64,000 nucleotides of DNA from an uncultured Collinsella sp. GTDB lineage: Bacteria > Actinomycetota > Coriobacteriia > Coriobacteriales > Coriobacteriaceae. The first letter of the stretch is position 1. Each line of letters begins with the position of its first letter. The notes under the pieces are model-generated. The model saw only the letters and a program-made list of their open reading frames with translations, was not told where the DNA came from and ran no database searches. Where the stretch lies: positions 1 to 64,000 of the forward strand of contig CABRHS010000007.1 in the NCBI GenBank assembly GCA_902470815.1. Reading direction: 5' to 3'. Below, in pieces: positions 36,550 through 45,058 of this stretch. Position numbers and translations under genes: made by a program.

Positions 36550-37470
36550 ATGGATGGCCCGGGCGAGGGCGCCCTTCTCGGCCTCATCGACGACTTCATC
36601 GACCACTTGGCGCGGTTCGAGGGCGCGAGCCCGGAGACCGTCCGGGCTTACAGACAGCATCTGGAGGCGTACGCGCGTTGGTGCGACAGGAGGGGGATCG
36701 ACGGCTTTGCGCCCACCGCCCGCGACGTGAGGGCGTATCTCTCCGAGTTCCATTCCGGAGGCTACGCCGCGCGGACCGCAGCGGCCCATCTCTCGTCCTT
36801 GCGCTCCTTCTTCGGGTGGCTCTCCGAGCGCGGACTCGGCGGTTCAGATGTCGTGGCGGCGCTCTCGAGTCCCAAGCTCGACAAGCCGCTGCCCTATACG
36901 CTCACCGCGGATCAGCTTGAACGCCTCATGGCTGAGCCCGATCGTTCCACCCCCTCGGGATTGCGCGATGCCGCGATGCTCGAGCTGTTCATCGCGACGG
37001 GCGCTCGCATCTCCGAGCTGGCGACGGTTCGCCTGGGCGATATGGACCTGGTGTCCGGCTCCATCAGGCTATTCGGCAAGGGTTCCAAGGAGCGCGTGGT
37101 TCCCCTGTACGTACGGGCCTGCGATGCCTGTTCGGACTATCTGCAGCAGGGGAGGGGCGCGCTGGTGGCCCGCGGCGGCAAGGAGAGCGGGACGGACAGG
37201 TTTTTCATCTCCGACCGCGGGGTGCCCATGAACAGCTCTGCGCTCCGGTACCGCTTCGATGTGCTCAAGCGGCGCGCGGGGATGCCGTCGGACGTGACCC
37301 CGCATGCCATGCGCCACACGTTCGCAACGGAGTTGCTCGCCGGCGGGGCGGACCTGAGGAGCGTCCAGGAGCTGCTGGGCCACGCGAGCCTCTCCACCAC
37401 GCAGATCTACACGCACCTCACGCCCGATCGGCTCAAGGCCGCCGTGCATCGCGCGCACCCTCGATCTTAG
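36550..37470 (+). CDS. xerC: tyrosine recombinase XerC
   Basis: A 306-residue tyrosine recombinase with all catalytic residues: Arg153 (GARISEL), Lys177 (GKGSKER), His252 and Arg255 (HAMRH), His278 (LLGHAS) and nucleophile Tyr287. The N-terminal SAM-like DNA-binding domain covers residues 10-95. Its location after trmFO marks it as the chromosomal dimer-resolution XerC/CodV and not an element-borne integrase. The start at ATG 36550 is preferred; GTG 36526 is possible and neither has a strong ribosome site. Confidence 0.9.
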   Translation: MDGPGEGALLGLIDDFIDHLARFEGASPETVRAYRQHLEAYARWCDRRGIDGFAPTARDVRAYLSEFHSGGYAARTAAAHLSSLRSFFGWLSERGLGGSDVVAALSSPKLDKPLPYTLTADQLERLMAEPDRSTPSGLRDAAMLELFIATGARISELATVRLGDMDLVSGSIRLFGKGSKERVVPLYVRACDACSDYLQQGRGALVARGGKESGTDRFFISDRGVPMNSSALRYRFDVLKRRAGMPSDVTPHAMRHTFATELLAGGADLRSVQELLGHASLSTTQIYTHLTPDRLKAAVHRAHPRS

Positions 37471-37497
37471 GTCCCCGCGCGTTTAGTTTGTGAAGTC

Positions 37498-37526
37498 TTG
37501 GCAACGGCCGCCCGACCTGCTACTAT
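37498..37526 (+). promoter_or_regulatory. promoter of rpsB-tsf
   Basis: -35 TTGGCA (37498-37503), 17-nt spacer, -10 TACTAT (37521-37526). This is one of the best sigma-A promoters in the window. Confidence 0.8.
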
Positions 37527-37529
37527 TCA

Positions 37530-37661
37530 TCAGGTTGCGAAAACGCAACGTTCCATCACACACGCACGGCTACGCGCCGGCCGCGGTGCCCGGGCTCAGG
37601 TAGCTCACGCTCGGGTGGCAGGCGCGGACGACACCGTGCGGAGGCAAACCGGGAGGTAAAC
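37530..37661 (+). promoter_or_regulatory. structured 5' leader of rpsB
   Basis: The roughly 130-nt leader begins with hairpin GTTGCG-AAAA-CGCAAC (37533-37548). Further on, short complementary blocks (CCGCG/CGCGG, TGCC/GGCA) can form a second imperfect stem before GGGAGG and the ATG. S2 autoregulates through its leader in several bacteria, so this may be an S2-binding element; that is inference. Confidence 0.4.
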
Positions 37662-38408
37662 ATGGCTACCAAGATCAATATCCGCACCCTGCTCGAGGCT
37701 GGCTGCCACTTCGGTCATCAGACCCGCCGCTGGAACCCCAAGATGAAGCCGTTCATCTTCGGCGAGCGCAACAACATCTACATCCTCGACCTCAAGCAGA
37801 CCATCGTCGAGGCCGACAAGGCCTACACCTTCCTCAAGGAGACCGCTGCCAAGGGTGGCAAGGTTCTCTTCGTGGGCACCAAGAAGCAGGCTCAGGAGGC
37901 CGTCAAGGCCGCTGCCGAGCGCGCCAACATGCCCTACATCAACCAGCGCTGGCTCGGCGGTATGCTCACCAACTTCGTGACCATCCGCTCCCGCATCAAC
38001 CGCCTCGAGGAGCTCGAGGGCATGGTGGCCGACGGCTCCATGGCCCTGCGTGGCAAGAAGGAGCAGGCCGTCCTGGGCAAGGAGCTCGCCAAGCTGCAGG
38101 CCAACCTCGGTGGCGCCCGTGAGCTCAAGAGCGCTCCCGCCGCTCTCTTCGTGATCGACACCAAGCGCGAGGAGAACGCCATCAAGGAGGCCAAGCGCCT
38201 CGGCATCCCGGTGGTCGCCCTCATCGACACCAACTCCGACCCCGACGTCATCGATTACGGCATCCCCTGCAACGATGACGCCATCTCCGCCATCCAGCTC
38301 ATGTGCGAGCTCTTCGCCGACGCTTGCCTGGCCGGTTCCGGCAAGGAGCAGATCTCCGAGGCCGAGATGGCCGCCGAGGCTCCTGCGACCGAGGCCGCTG
38401 CCGAGTAA
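37662..38408 (+). CDS. rpsB: 30S ribosomal protein S2
   Basis: A 248-residue S2 with the N-terminal LLEAGCHFGHQTRRWNPKM and FVGTKKQAQ, central INQRWLGGMLTN and the PVVALIDTNSDPD motif. It is a late-assembling 30S protein. The acidic Ala/Glu-rich tail is normal. Strong GGGAGG precedes the ATG. It is co-transcribed with tsf, 46 nt downstream, with a terminator after tsf. Confidence 0.97.
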   Translation: MATKINIRTLLEAGCHFGHQTRRWNPKMKPFIFGERNNIYILDLKQTIVEADKAYTFLKETAAKGGKVLFVGTKKQAQEAVKAAAERANMPYINQRWLGGMLTNFVTIRSRINRLEELEGMVADGSMALRGKKEQAVLGKELAKLQANLGGARELKSAPAALFVIDTKREENAIKEAKRLGIPVVALIDTNSDPDVIDYGIPCNDDAISAIQLMCELFADACLAGSGKEQISEAEMAAEAPATEAAAE

Positions 38409-38454
38409 CTCTTAGATCTTTCGGATTCGTCAGTTCCCTTTGAAAGGAATGAAC

Positions 38455-39324
38455 ATGGCTCAGATCACCGCCGCTATGGTCAAGCAGCTCCGCGAGATGA
38501 CCGACTCCCCGATGATGGAGTGCAAGAAGGCCCTCGTCGAGGCTGACGGCGATATGGACGCCGCCGTCGACATCCTCCGCAAGAACGGTCTCGCCGCCGC
38601 CGCCAAGAAGGCCGGTCGCGACACCAACGAGGGTGCCGTCGCCGCATACATCTCCGAGGATGGCCGTATGGGCGCTCTCGCCGAGATCGCCTGTGAGACC
38701 GACTTCGTCGCCTCCAACCCCAAGTTCACCGGCTTTGCCGCCGACGTCGCCAAGGTCGTCTGCGACAACGAGCCCGCCGACGTCGAGGCCCTGCTCGCCT
38801 GCGACATGAACGGTGAGACCGTCGACGCCGCCCTCACCGAGATGATCCACGTCATCGGCGAGAACATGAAGGTCGCCCGCACGACCGTCCGCAAGCCCGC
38901 TGCCGGCGGCGTCGCCTCCTACATCCACATGGGCGGCAAGATCGGCGTGCTCGTCGAGTTCTCCTTCGAGAAGCCCGAGACCGCCACTGCCGATGCCTTC
39001 AAGGCCTTCGCCCACGACGTGGCCATGCAGGTTGCCGCCACCGCCCCCATCGCCGCTGTGCGTGAGGACGTGGCTCAGGACGTCATCGATCACGAGGTCG
39101 AGATCTACAAGGCCCAGGCTGCCGAGTCCGGTAAGCCCGAGGCCATCCAGGAGAAGATGGCCATCGGCCGTCTGGAGAAGTTCTTCAAGGGCATCGTCCT
39201 CAACGAGCAGGAGTTCATCAAGGATTCCAGCATGACCATCAAGGCTTACGCCGAGAAGGTCTCCAAGGAGCTCGGCGACACCATCAAGGTCGTCGCGTTC
39301 GATCGTCTGGTCTGCGGCGAGTAA
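38455..39324 (+). CDS. tsf: elongation factor Ts
   Basis: A 289-residue EF-Ts. It has an N-terminal UBA-like domain with LREMTDSPMMECKKALVEA, then AKKAGRDTNEGAVAAYI and the core domain ACETDFVASNPKF. It exchanges GDP on EF-Tu. The usual TGAGMMDCK motif reads TDSPMMECK, a Gram-positive variant. GAAAGGAATG precedes the ATG at 38455. The last gene before a strong terminator. Confidence 0.97.
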   Translation: MAQITAAMVKQLREMTDSPMMECKKALVEADGDMDAAVDILRKNGLAAAAKKAGRDTNEGAVAAYISEDGRMGALAEIACETDFVASNPKFTGFAADVAKVVCDNEPADVEALLACDMNGETVDAALTEMIHVIGENMKVARTTVRKPAAGGVASYIHMGGKIGVLVEFSFEKPETATADAFKAFAHDVAMQVAATAPIAAVREDVAQDVIDHEVEIYKAQAAESGKPEAIQEKMAIGRLEKFFKGIVLNEQEFIKDSSMTIKAYAEKVSKELGDTIKVVAFDRLVCGE

Positions 39325-39343
39325 CTTGATTCTTTAAGTTGAG

Positions 39344-39378
39344 AGCAGGTCGTGAGTAGTGCTCACGGCCTGCTTTTT
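39344..39378 (+). terminator. Rho-independent terminator of rpsB-tsf
   Basis: A 13-bp stem (39344-39356 with 39362-39374, one G-U pair) with a 5-nt loop is followed directly by TTTT. Confidence 0.95.
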
Positions 39379-39418
39379 CATGGGTCGGGGTCACATGCAT
39401 GCGCCATGCCCGCAACCC

Positions 39419-39427
39419 TGTTAAAAT
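39419..39427 (+). promoter_or_regulatory. extended -10 promoter of pyrH
   Basis: TG-T-TAAAAT (TAAAAT at 39422-39427) lies 30 nt upstream of the TTG start. No clear -35. Confidence 0.55.
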
Positions 39428-39456
39428 AGGTGAAATTGCGTTATAAGGAGGACTCC

Positions 39457-40179
39457 TTGTCTGAGTATCAGTACAAACGCGTTCTGCTCAAGATCTCCGG
39501 CGAGGCCCTGATGGGCAATGCGGAGTACGGGATCGACCCGGATGTCGTCGAGCGCATGGCCACTCAGGTCAAGCAGCTGCATGACGAGGGCATCGAGGTC
39601 GGCGTCGTTGTCGGCGGCGGCAACATCTTCCGCGGTGTGGCCGGCTCCGCAAAGGGAATGGAGCGCGCCCAGGCCGATTACATGGGCATGCTCGCCACGG
39701 TCATGAACGCCCTCGCCCTCCAGGATGCCATCGAGCGCATCGATTGCCCCTGCCGTGTCATGAGCGGCATCCAGATGAACGAGGTCTGCGAGCCCTACAT
39801 CCGCCGTCGCGCCATGCGCAGCCTGGAGAAGGGCGACGTCGTCATCTTCGCCGCCGGCTCCGGCAACCCGTACTTCACTACCGATACCGCCGCCGCTCTG
39901 CGCGCCTGCGAGATCGGTGCCGATTGCCTGCTCAAGGCCACCAAGGTCGACGGCGTGTACGACATGGACCCCGTCAAGAACGAGGATGCCGTTCGCTTTG
40001 ACAGCATCAGCTATCACGAGGTCCTCGTTCGCGGCCTCCAGGTCATGGACTCCACCGCCACCGCCCTGTGCCAGGACAACCACATGCCGATCATCGTCCT
40101 CAACATCGATGGGGACGACAACATCAAGCGCGCCCTTGCTGGCGAGCCCGTGGGCACCGTCGTTATGGAAGAGGAGTAA
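39457..40179 (+). CDS. pyrH: uridylate kinase
   Basis: A 240-residue UMP kinase of the amino-acid kinase fold, with KISGEALMG, VVGGGNIFRG and TKVDGVYDMDP. It phosphorylates UMP to UDP for nucleotide and cell-wall precursor synthesis. The TTG start at 39457 is chosen because AAGGAGG lies 5 nt upstream, and the protein then begins in register with family members; an in-frame TTG at 39436 lies before that site. It is the first gene of the pyrH-frr-uppS-cdsA-dxr-S2P run. Confidence 0.95.
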   Translation: MSEYQYKRVLLKISGEALMGNAEYGIDPDVVERMATQVKQLHDEGIEVGVVVGGGNIFRGVAGSAKGMERAQADYMGMLATVMNALALQDAIERIDCPCRVMSGIQMNEVCEPYIRRRAMRSLEKGDVVIFAAGSGNPYFTTDTAAALRACEIGADCLLKATKVDGVYDMDPVKNEDAVRFDSISYHEVLVRGLQVMDSTATALCQDNHMPIIVLNIDGDDNIKRALAGEPVGTVVMEEE

Positions 40180-40182
40180 GAC

Positions 40183-40716
40183 ATGTCCGACATTCGCGAG
40201 AACATGGACAAGGCCCTTGAGAGCTTGAAGCACAACTTCTCCAAGGTTCGCACCGGCCGCGCCAACGCCAACATCCTGTCCGACATCACCGTCGACTATT
40301 ACGGCGTTCCCACGCCCATCACGCAGGTTGCCGCCGTCAAGGTCCCTGAGGCCCATCTGCTTGTCATCGAGCCGTGGGATAAGGCGCTGGTCAACGCCAT
40401 TGTAAAGGCCGTGACCGCCTCCGATCTGGGCATCACTCCCAACTCTGACGGCATCGTCGTGCGCCTGCCCTTCCCCGCACCCACCGAGGAGCGTCGCCGC
40501 GAGCTCGTCAAGGAGTGCCGCGAGCTGGCCGAGCATGCCAAGATCGCCATCCGCAACTCCCGTCGCGACGCGAACAACAAGCTCGAGCGCGATGAGGAGC
40601 TCACCGAGGACGAGGTCCGCCGCGAGCAGGCCAAGGTCCAGAAGGCAACCGACGAGTACGTCGCCAAGGTCGACGAGATGCTCAAGTCTAAAGAAGCAGA
40701 GGTCATGGAGATTTAA
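40183..40716 (+). CDS. frr: ribosome recycling factor
   Basis: A 177-residue RRF: three-helix bundle with KVRTGRANANIL near the N-terminus, the LGITPNSDGIVVRLPFP domain and RRDANNKLE. It splits post-termination ribosomes with EF-G. The start is 3 nt after the pyrH stop, with GAAGAGGAG as ribosome site inside pyrH. Full length. Confidence 0.96.
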   Translation: MSDIRENMDKALESLKHNFSKVRTGRANANILSDITVDYYGVPTPITQVAAVKVPEAHLLVIEPWDKALVNAIVKAVTASDLGITPNSDGIVVRLPFPAPTEERRRELVKECRELAEHAKIAIRNSRRDANNKLERDEELTEDEVRREQAKVQKATDEYVAKVDEMLKSKEAEVMEI

Positions 40717-40719
40717 CTG

Positions 40720-41505
40720 ATGCAGTATGACATCGACAAGTTCAACGAGTATTTCGCTGATCACCCCGATGACATCTCTATAGACGACATCGATATGGTG
40801 CGCATTCCGCGCCATATCTCCTGCATCATGGACGGAAACGGACGTTGGGCGACCGCTCGCGGCTTGGGCAGGGGAGAGGGGCATAAGGCCGGTATCGTCT
40901 CCCTCCAGGAGGTCATCACCGCTTGCGTGCGCATGGGCGTTGATGTCTTGTCCGCCTACGCGTTCTCCACCGAGAACTGGAATCGACCGCAGGCCGAGGT
41001 CAATCTTCTCATGCACCTGTTCGCAAAAACGTTCGTGGATGAGCTTCCCCTGCTCAAGCGGGAGAACGTGCGCGTCGAGTTTCTGGGAGACATATACGCC
41101 CTTCCCAAGAAGACGCGCGATGTCTTCGAGTACGGCCTCGCTGAGACGCGCGATCACACCGGCATGACGCTCGCCCTCGCGGTCAACTACGGCGGCCGGG
41201 CCGAGATCACCCGTGCCGTCCGGCGAATCGCCGGCGACGTCGCCTCCGGTGAGATCTCCGCCGATCAGATCGATGACGCCATGGTCGCTCGCAACCTGTA
41301 CACGGCGGACCTTCCCGACCCTGAGCTCGTCATCAGGACGTCTGGCGAGATGCGCGTCTCAAATTACCTGCTGTGGCAGATTGCATATTCAGAGTTCTAC
41401 ATCACCGACACCTATTGGCCAGATTTCGACCGCTGGGGGCTCGTGCGAGCAATCGCCGCCTATCAAGGTCGCGATCGTCGCTTTGGGGGTCTGACGAGCG
41501 CTTAG
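40720..41505 (+). CDS. uppS: undecaprenyl diphosphate synthase
   Basis: A 261-residue cis-prenyltransferase with the signature IMDGNGRWA (catalytic Asp38, then NGR at 40-42), FSTENWNRP and the C-terminal RTSGEMRVSNYLLWQIAYSE. It makes the C55 lipid carrier for peptidoglycan from isoprenoid units provided by Dxr and IspG, encoded just downstream. The ATG lies 3 nt after frr. Confidence 0.95.
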   Translation: MQYDIDKFNEYFADHPDDISIDDIDMVRIPRHISCIMDGNGRWATARGLGRGEGHKAGIVSLQEVITACVRMGVDVLSAYAFSTENWNRPQAEVNLLMHLFAKTFVDELPLLKRENVRVEFLGDIYALPKKTRDVFEYGLAETRDHTGMTLALAVNYGGRAEITRAVRRIAGDVASGEISADQIDDAMVARNLYTADLPDPELVIRTSGEMRVSNYLLWQIAYSEFYITDTYWPDFDRWGLVRAIAAYQGRDRRFGGLTSA

Positions 41506-41533
41506 GCGTTCGTCTGCGCGAGGAGTGTTCACG

Positions 41534-42394
41534 TTGGATTCCCGGAAAACCACCACTACGGACAAGGCGACCGCTTCAGCCGACGGTCGCCTGCATTCGT
41601 TTGTCGTCCGCGCCGGCGCGGGCATCGTCTACGCCGTCGTCTTCATCGGCTCGCTCGTCTTGGGTGTCATCCCCACGGCGGTGTTCACGTCCGTCATGTC
41701 GTGGCTCTGCTGCTATGAGTTCTATCGGATGGCGCGTATCGACGGCAAGGTTCCCAACGAGTTCATCGGCCTCACCGCGGCGGTCCTTTTCCCGCTCTCT
41801 GTGCTGGTCGATCCCGTCTGGTTGACTGTGATCAATTTCCTGCTCGTGCTCTCGCTGGGGCTTTGGTACGTCCAGAACCCGCGTGCACGCATGGCGGATG
41901 TGGCGATCACGCTTTTCGGCCCCATCTACACGGGCTACATGCTTTCCGCCATCGTCTTGCTCCGCGAGGCTGTTCCCGGCTGGGAGGGCGCGTTGCTCGC
42001 CATCGGCGTCTGCGCATCGCTGTGGCTCTCCGATTCCTTCGCGTACATGGTGGGCAGCAGGTTCGGCAAGCATAAGATGGTGCCTAAGATCTCGCCCAAG
42101 AAAAGCTGGGAGGGCTTCTTTGGCGGGCTGCTCGGCTCCGTGGCCATTTGGCTGATCATGTGGGCCACCGGCCTGTACGACCTCAACTTCTGGTTCGCCA
42201 TTCTGTGCGGCACCGTCGTTTCCGTCATGGGTGTCTTCGGTGATTTGATTGAGAGCCGCATCAAGCGCGGCGTGGGCGTCAAGGACTCCGGTGACCTGAT
42301 TCCCGGTCACGGGGGCATGCTTGATCGCTCGGACTCGCTCATCATCGGCGTCATCACCGCGTACCTCATGTTGCATCTGGGAGGAGTCCTTTAG
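41534..42394 (+). CDS. cdsA: phosphatidate cytidylyltransferase
   Basis: A 286-residue membrane protein with about seven helices and the CDP-alcohol signature at the C-terminus: KRGVGVKDSGDLIPGHGGMLDRSDS. It makes CDP-diacylglycerol from phosphatidate. TTG at 41534 is favoured because GAGGAG lies about 8 nt upstream; GTG at 41525 would overlap that site. The stop overlaps the dxr GTG (TAGTG). In the pyrH-frr-uppS-cdsA-dxr operon. Confidence 0.93.
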   Translation: MDSRKTTTTDKATASADGRLHSFVVRAGAGIVYAVVFIGSLVLGVIPTAVFTSVMSWLCCYEFYRMARIDGKVPNEFIGLTAAVLFPLSVLVDPVWLTVINFLLVLSLGLWYVQNPRARMADVAITLFGPIYTGYMLSAIVLLREAVPGWEGALLAIGVCASLWLSDSFAYMVGSRFGKHKMVPKISPKKSWEGFFGGLLGSVAIWLIMWATGLYDLNFWFAILCGTVVSVMGVFGDLIESRIKRGVGVKDSGDLIPGHGGMLDRSDSLIIGVITAYLMLHLGGVL

Positions 42395-43578
42395 TGTCTG
42401 CAGGCGGAACTTCCCATCGCATTCGCGTCGCCATCCTTGGCTGCACCGGATCGATCGGCACCCAGGCCCTCGATGTGTGCCGTCAACATCCCGATAAGCT
42501 CCAGGTCGTCGCCATCTCCGCGCATAGCCGCACGCGCGATCTCGTGGCGTTTGCACGTGAATTCGACGTGCGCGCCGTAGGCGTGACCGATTCGCTCCAT
42601 GCCGCGGATCCAATCCTTGGGGAGCTTCCCCAGGGCTGCGACCTGCTGACAGGCCCCTCGGCGGCGGTCGATCTCGCCCTGCGCGATGATTGCGACGTCG
42701 TGCTCGTTTCCATCGTGGGTGCCGCGGGTCTCGAGGCGAGCCATGCCGTGCTCACGAGCGGCAAGCGCCTCGCCCTCGCGAACAAGGAGTCTCTCGTCGT
42801 GGGCGGCGACCTGCTCATGCCCCTCGCATCCCCTGGGCAGCTGCTGCCAGTCGATTCCGAGCATGGCGCCATTTTCCAATGCCTGATGGGGGAGAACCCC
42901 CGTGAGGTCCACTGCATCTGGCTCACGTGCTCGGGCGGTCCGTTCTTCGGCCGCACCCTCGATGAGCTCGCGCACGTCACGCGCCATGACGCCCTTGCCC
43001 ATCCCACGTGGAACATGGGGGCCAAGATCACCATCGATTCCGCCACGCTCATGAACAAGGGGCTCGAGCGCATCGAGGCCATGCACCTGTTCGGCATGGA
43101 CCTTGATCGCATCAACGTCCTGATCCAGCGTGAGTCCAAGATCCACTCGATGGTCGAGTTCGTCGATGGGTCGGTCATCGCGCACCTGGGCGCTTCGGAT
43201 ATGCGCATACCCATCCAATACGCCTTCTCGTATCCCGAGCGCTGGGGTACCCCCGCCCCTCGCATCGATTTTCGCGAGCTCGGCGGGCTCTCGTTCGCGG
43301 CCCCCGATATGGACTCCTTCCGGTGCCTGAAGCTCGCTGAAATCGCCGGGCGCATCGGGGGTACGATGCCCTGTGTCCTGAACGCCGCCAACGAGGTCGC
43401 CGTCGACGCCTTCCTGCACGACCGCCTGGGCTTCAACGGAATCGCGGACGTCGTCGAATCGTGCATGGATGCCCATGATCGCACGGACGTGGCGTCGCTC
43501 GAGCAGCTCAAGGACATCGACTCGTGGGCCCGCGCTCAGGCGGCCCGGATTATCGAGACGCGTCTCGACGCGTCGTAG
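42394..43578 (+). CDS. dxr: 1-deoxy-D-xylulose 5-phosphate reductoisomerase
   Basis: A 394-residue Dxr (IspC). NADPH-binding GCTGSIGTQALDV is at residues 11-23, with ANKESLVVGG, substrate-loop SGGPFFG and HPTWNMGAKITIDSATLMNKGLE. It commits deoxyxylulose phosphate to the MEP isoprenoid pathway; ispG downstream encodes a later step. GTG start overlaps cdsA. The S2P gene starts 11 nt after the stop. Confidence 0.96.
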   Translation: MSAGGTSHRIRVAILGCTGSIGTQALDVCRQHPDKLQVVAISAHSRTRDLVAFAREFDVRAVGVTDSLHAADPILGELPQGCDLLTGPSAAVDLALRDDCDVVLVSIVGAAGLEASHAVLTSGKRLALANKESLVVGGDLLMPLASPGQLLPVDSEHGAIFQCLMGENPREVHCIWLTCSGGPFFGRTLDELAHVTRHDALAHPTWNMGAKITIDSATLMNKGLERIEAMHLFGMDLDRINVLIQRESKIHSMVEFVDGSVIAHLGASDMRIPIQYAFSYPERWGTPAPRIDFRELGGLSFAAPDMDSFRCLKLAEIAGRIGGTMPCVLNAANEVAVDAFLHDRLGFNGIADVVESCMDAHDRTDVASLEQLKDIDSWARAQAARIIETRLDAS

Positions 43579-43589
43579 GATTGGAGCTT

Positions 43590-45035
43590 ATGGACGCGAT
43601 CATCGGTTTCATCGGTCCCGTGTTTTGGGGCTTGATTCTTCTTTCCGCCCTGGTGTTCGTTCACGAGGGCGGTCATTTTCTTGCGGCGCGGGCGTGCGGC
43701 GTCCGCGTTCTCGAGTTCTTCTTGGGCATGCCCTGCCGCTTCAACATCCATCACACCTCAAGGCGCATCGGCACCAAGTTCGGCGTGACCCCAATTCTCA
43801 TCGGCGGTTATGCGGAAATCTGCGGTATGGACCCCACCGAGGTCGCATGTGCCCCGCAGGTTCTTGCCTGCATTCACCGCCATGGCACCGTGGAACTCGG
43901 CGAGGTCGCCCAAGAGCTTTGCCTGTCCCTTGATGAGGTCCAGGACGCCTGCTCGCTTTTGTATGGATGGGGTTCCATCGTTCCTCTGGAGGAGGACGGT
44001 GCCGAACAGGAGGAGGACTCCAAGCCATCTGATTTCCCCCGCGTCTTCGCCGCCGTCTCACGTGACGCGGCGGGCAACACGGTCTACGATGGCAAGGCGT
44101 TCGATCGCGCGCATGCGACCGGCGAGGGCGAACCATGGGCACCCCCCATGTCCGACGAAGAGTTCTTCGAGCTCGAGCGCTCCCATACCTATATTGGCAA
44201 GGGGTTTTGGAAGCGCGCCCTCATGCTCGTCGCCGGCATCGGCGTGAACATCCTCACGGGATTTCTCCTCGTGATCGCCGTGTATTCCGTTCTCGGCGTC
44301 TCCGCCCCGATGAACTACAGCGTTCTCGGCGACATCATCGCCGACTCTCCTGCGCAAGAAGCCGGTCTCCAAGAGGGCGATCGCGTGCTTACCGTTAACG
44401 GCGAGCAGGTCACCTCTTGGGTCGAAATGACGGACGCCCTTGACTCCACCGGCAGGAAAGAGCCGGTCGAGCTTGAGTTGTGGCGTCCCAACGATCAGCA
44501 TGACGCCTTCGAATACCTGCCCTTCCAGGATTATGGCGGTTCTGATGCCTGGGCTCGCGAGCATGGCGAGTATATGAACGTCACGATTGAATTCGGCGAA
44601 GACGGCTTGTTGGGCATCAACGCGCCCATGGAGGTCATTCGCCTCGACCCGATCCAATCCTGCCAAATCGCCATCGACAACATCGTGACGACGGCGCAAT
44701 CCGTCGCGAGTCTGCTCAACCCGCGTCACACGATGGAGGTCCTCGATAACTCCACCTCCGTCGTGGGCATCTCGGTGATGTCCGCGCAGGCGGCTGCTGA
44801 GGGTCCCGCGACGTTCCTCAACTTGGCCGCGCTCATCTCGTTCTCGCTCGGCTTTATGAACCTGCTTCCCATACCACCGCTCGATGGCGGTAAGCTCGTC
44901 ATCGAGATCATCCAGGCGGTGACGCGACGCAAGGTGCCCATCAAGGTGCAGACCGTAATCTCGATGGTCGGCATCGGCTTGTTCGGCTTGCTGTTCGTCT
45001 ACATGCTCGGATCGGACGTCATCCGCTTCTTCTAG
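43590..45035 (+). CDS. site-2 protease (RseP/RasP-like) with a winged-helix-like insertion
   Basis: A 481-residue intramembrane metalloprotease. Zinc motif HEGGH is at residues 25-29 and LDGGK at 431-435 supplies the third ligand. A PDZ domain covers about 240-340. Between the first membrane strand region (GGYAEI, residue 76) and membrane helix 2 (about 205) lies an insertion of about 110 residues. Its first part (about 84-135) reads like a winged-helix (RHGTVELGEVAQELCLSLDEVQDACSLL), followed by an acidic linker; normal RseP lacks this. It cleaves membrane-bound anti-sigma factors or signal peptides. GGAG precedes the ATG at 43590. It keeps the usual dxr-rseP-ispG-proS order. Confidence 0.9.
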   Translation: MDAIIGFIGPVFWGLILLSALVFVHEGGHFLAARACGVRVLEFFLGMPCRFNIHHTSRRIGTKFGVTPILIGGYAEICGMDPTEVACAPQVLACIHRHGTVELGEVAQELCLSLDEVQDACSLLYGWGSIVPLEEDGAEQEEDSKPSDFPRVFAAVSRDAAGNTVYDGKAFDRAHATGEGEPWAPPMSDEEFFELERSHTYIGKGFWKRALMLVAGIGVNILTGFLLVIAVYSVLGVSAPMNYSVLGDIIADSPAQEAGLQEGDRVLTVNGEQVTSWVEMTDALDSTGRKEPVELELWRPNDQHDAFEYLPFQDYGGSDAWAREHGEYMNVTIEFGEDGLLGINAPMEVIRLDPIQSCQIAIDNIVTTAQSVASLLNPRHTMEVLDNSTSVVGISVMSAQAAAEGPATFLNLAALISFSLGFMNLLPIPPLDGGKLVIEIIQAVTRRKVPIKVQTVISMVGIGLFGLLFVYMLGSDVIRFF

Positions 45036-45058
45036 CCATTATCGCGAAAGGGGAGACC

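Noticed and set aside
36550..37470. Tyrosine recombinase as evidence of a mobile element
   Set aside because: Its place after trmFO and lack of element genes fit the housekeeping XerC.
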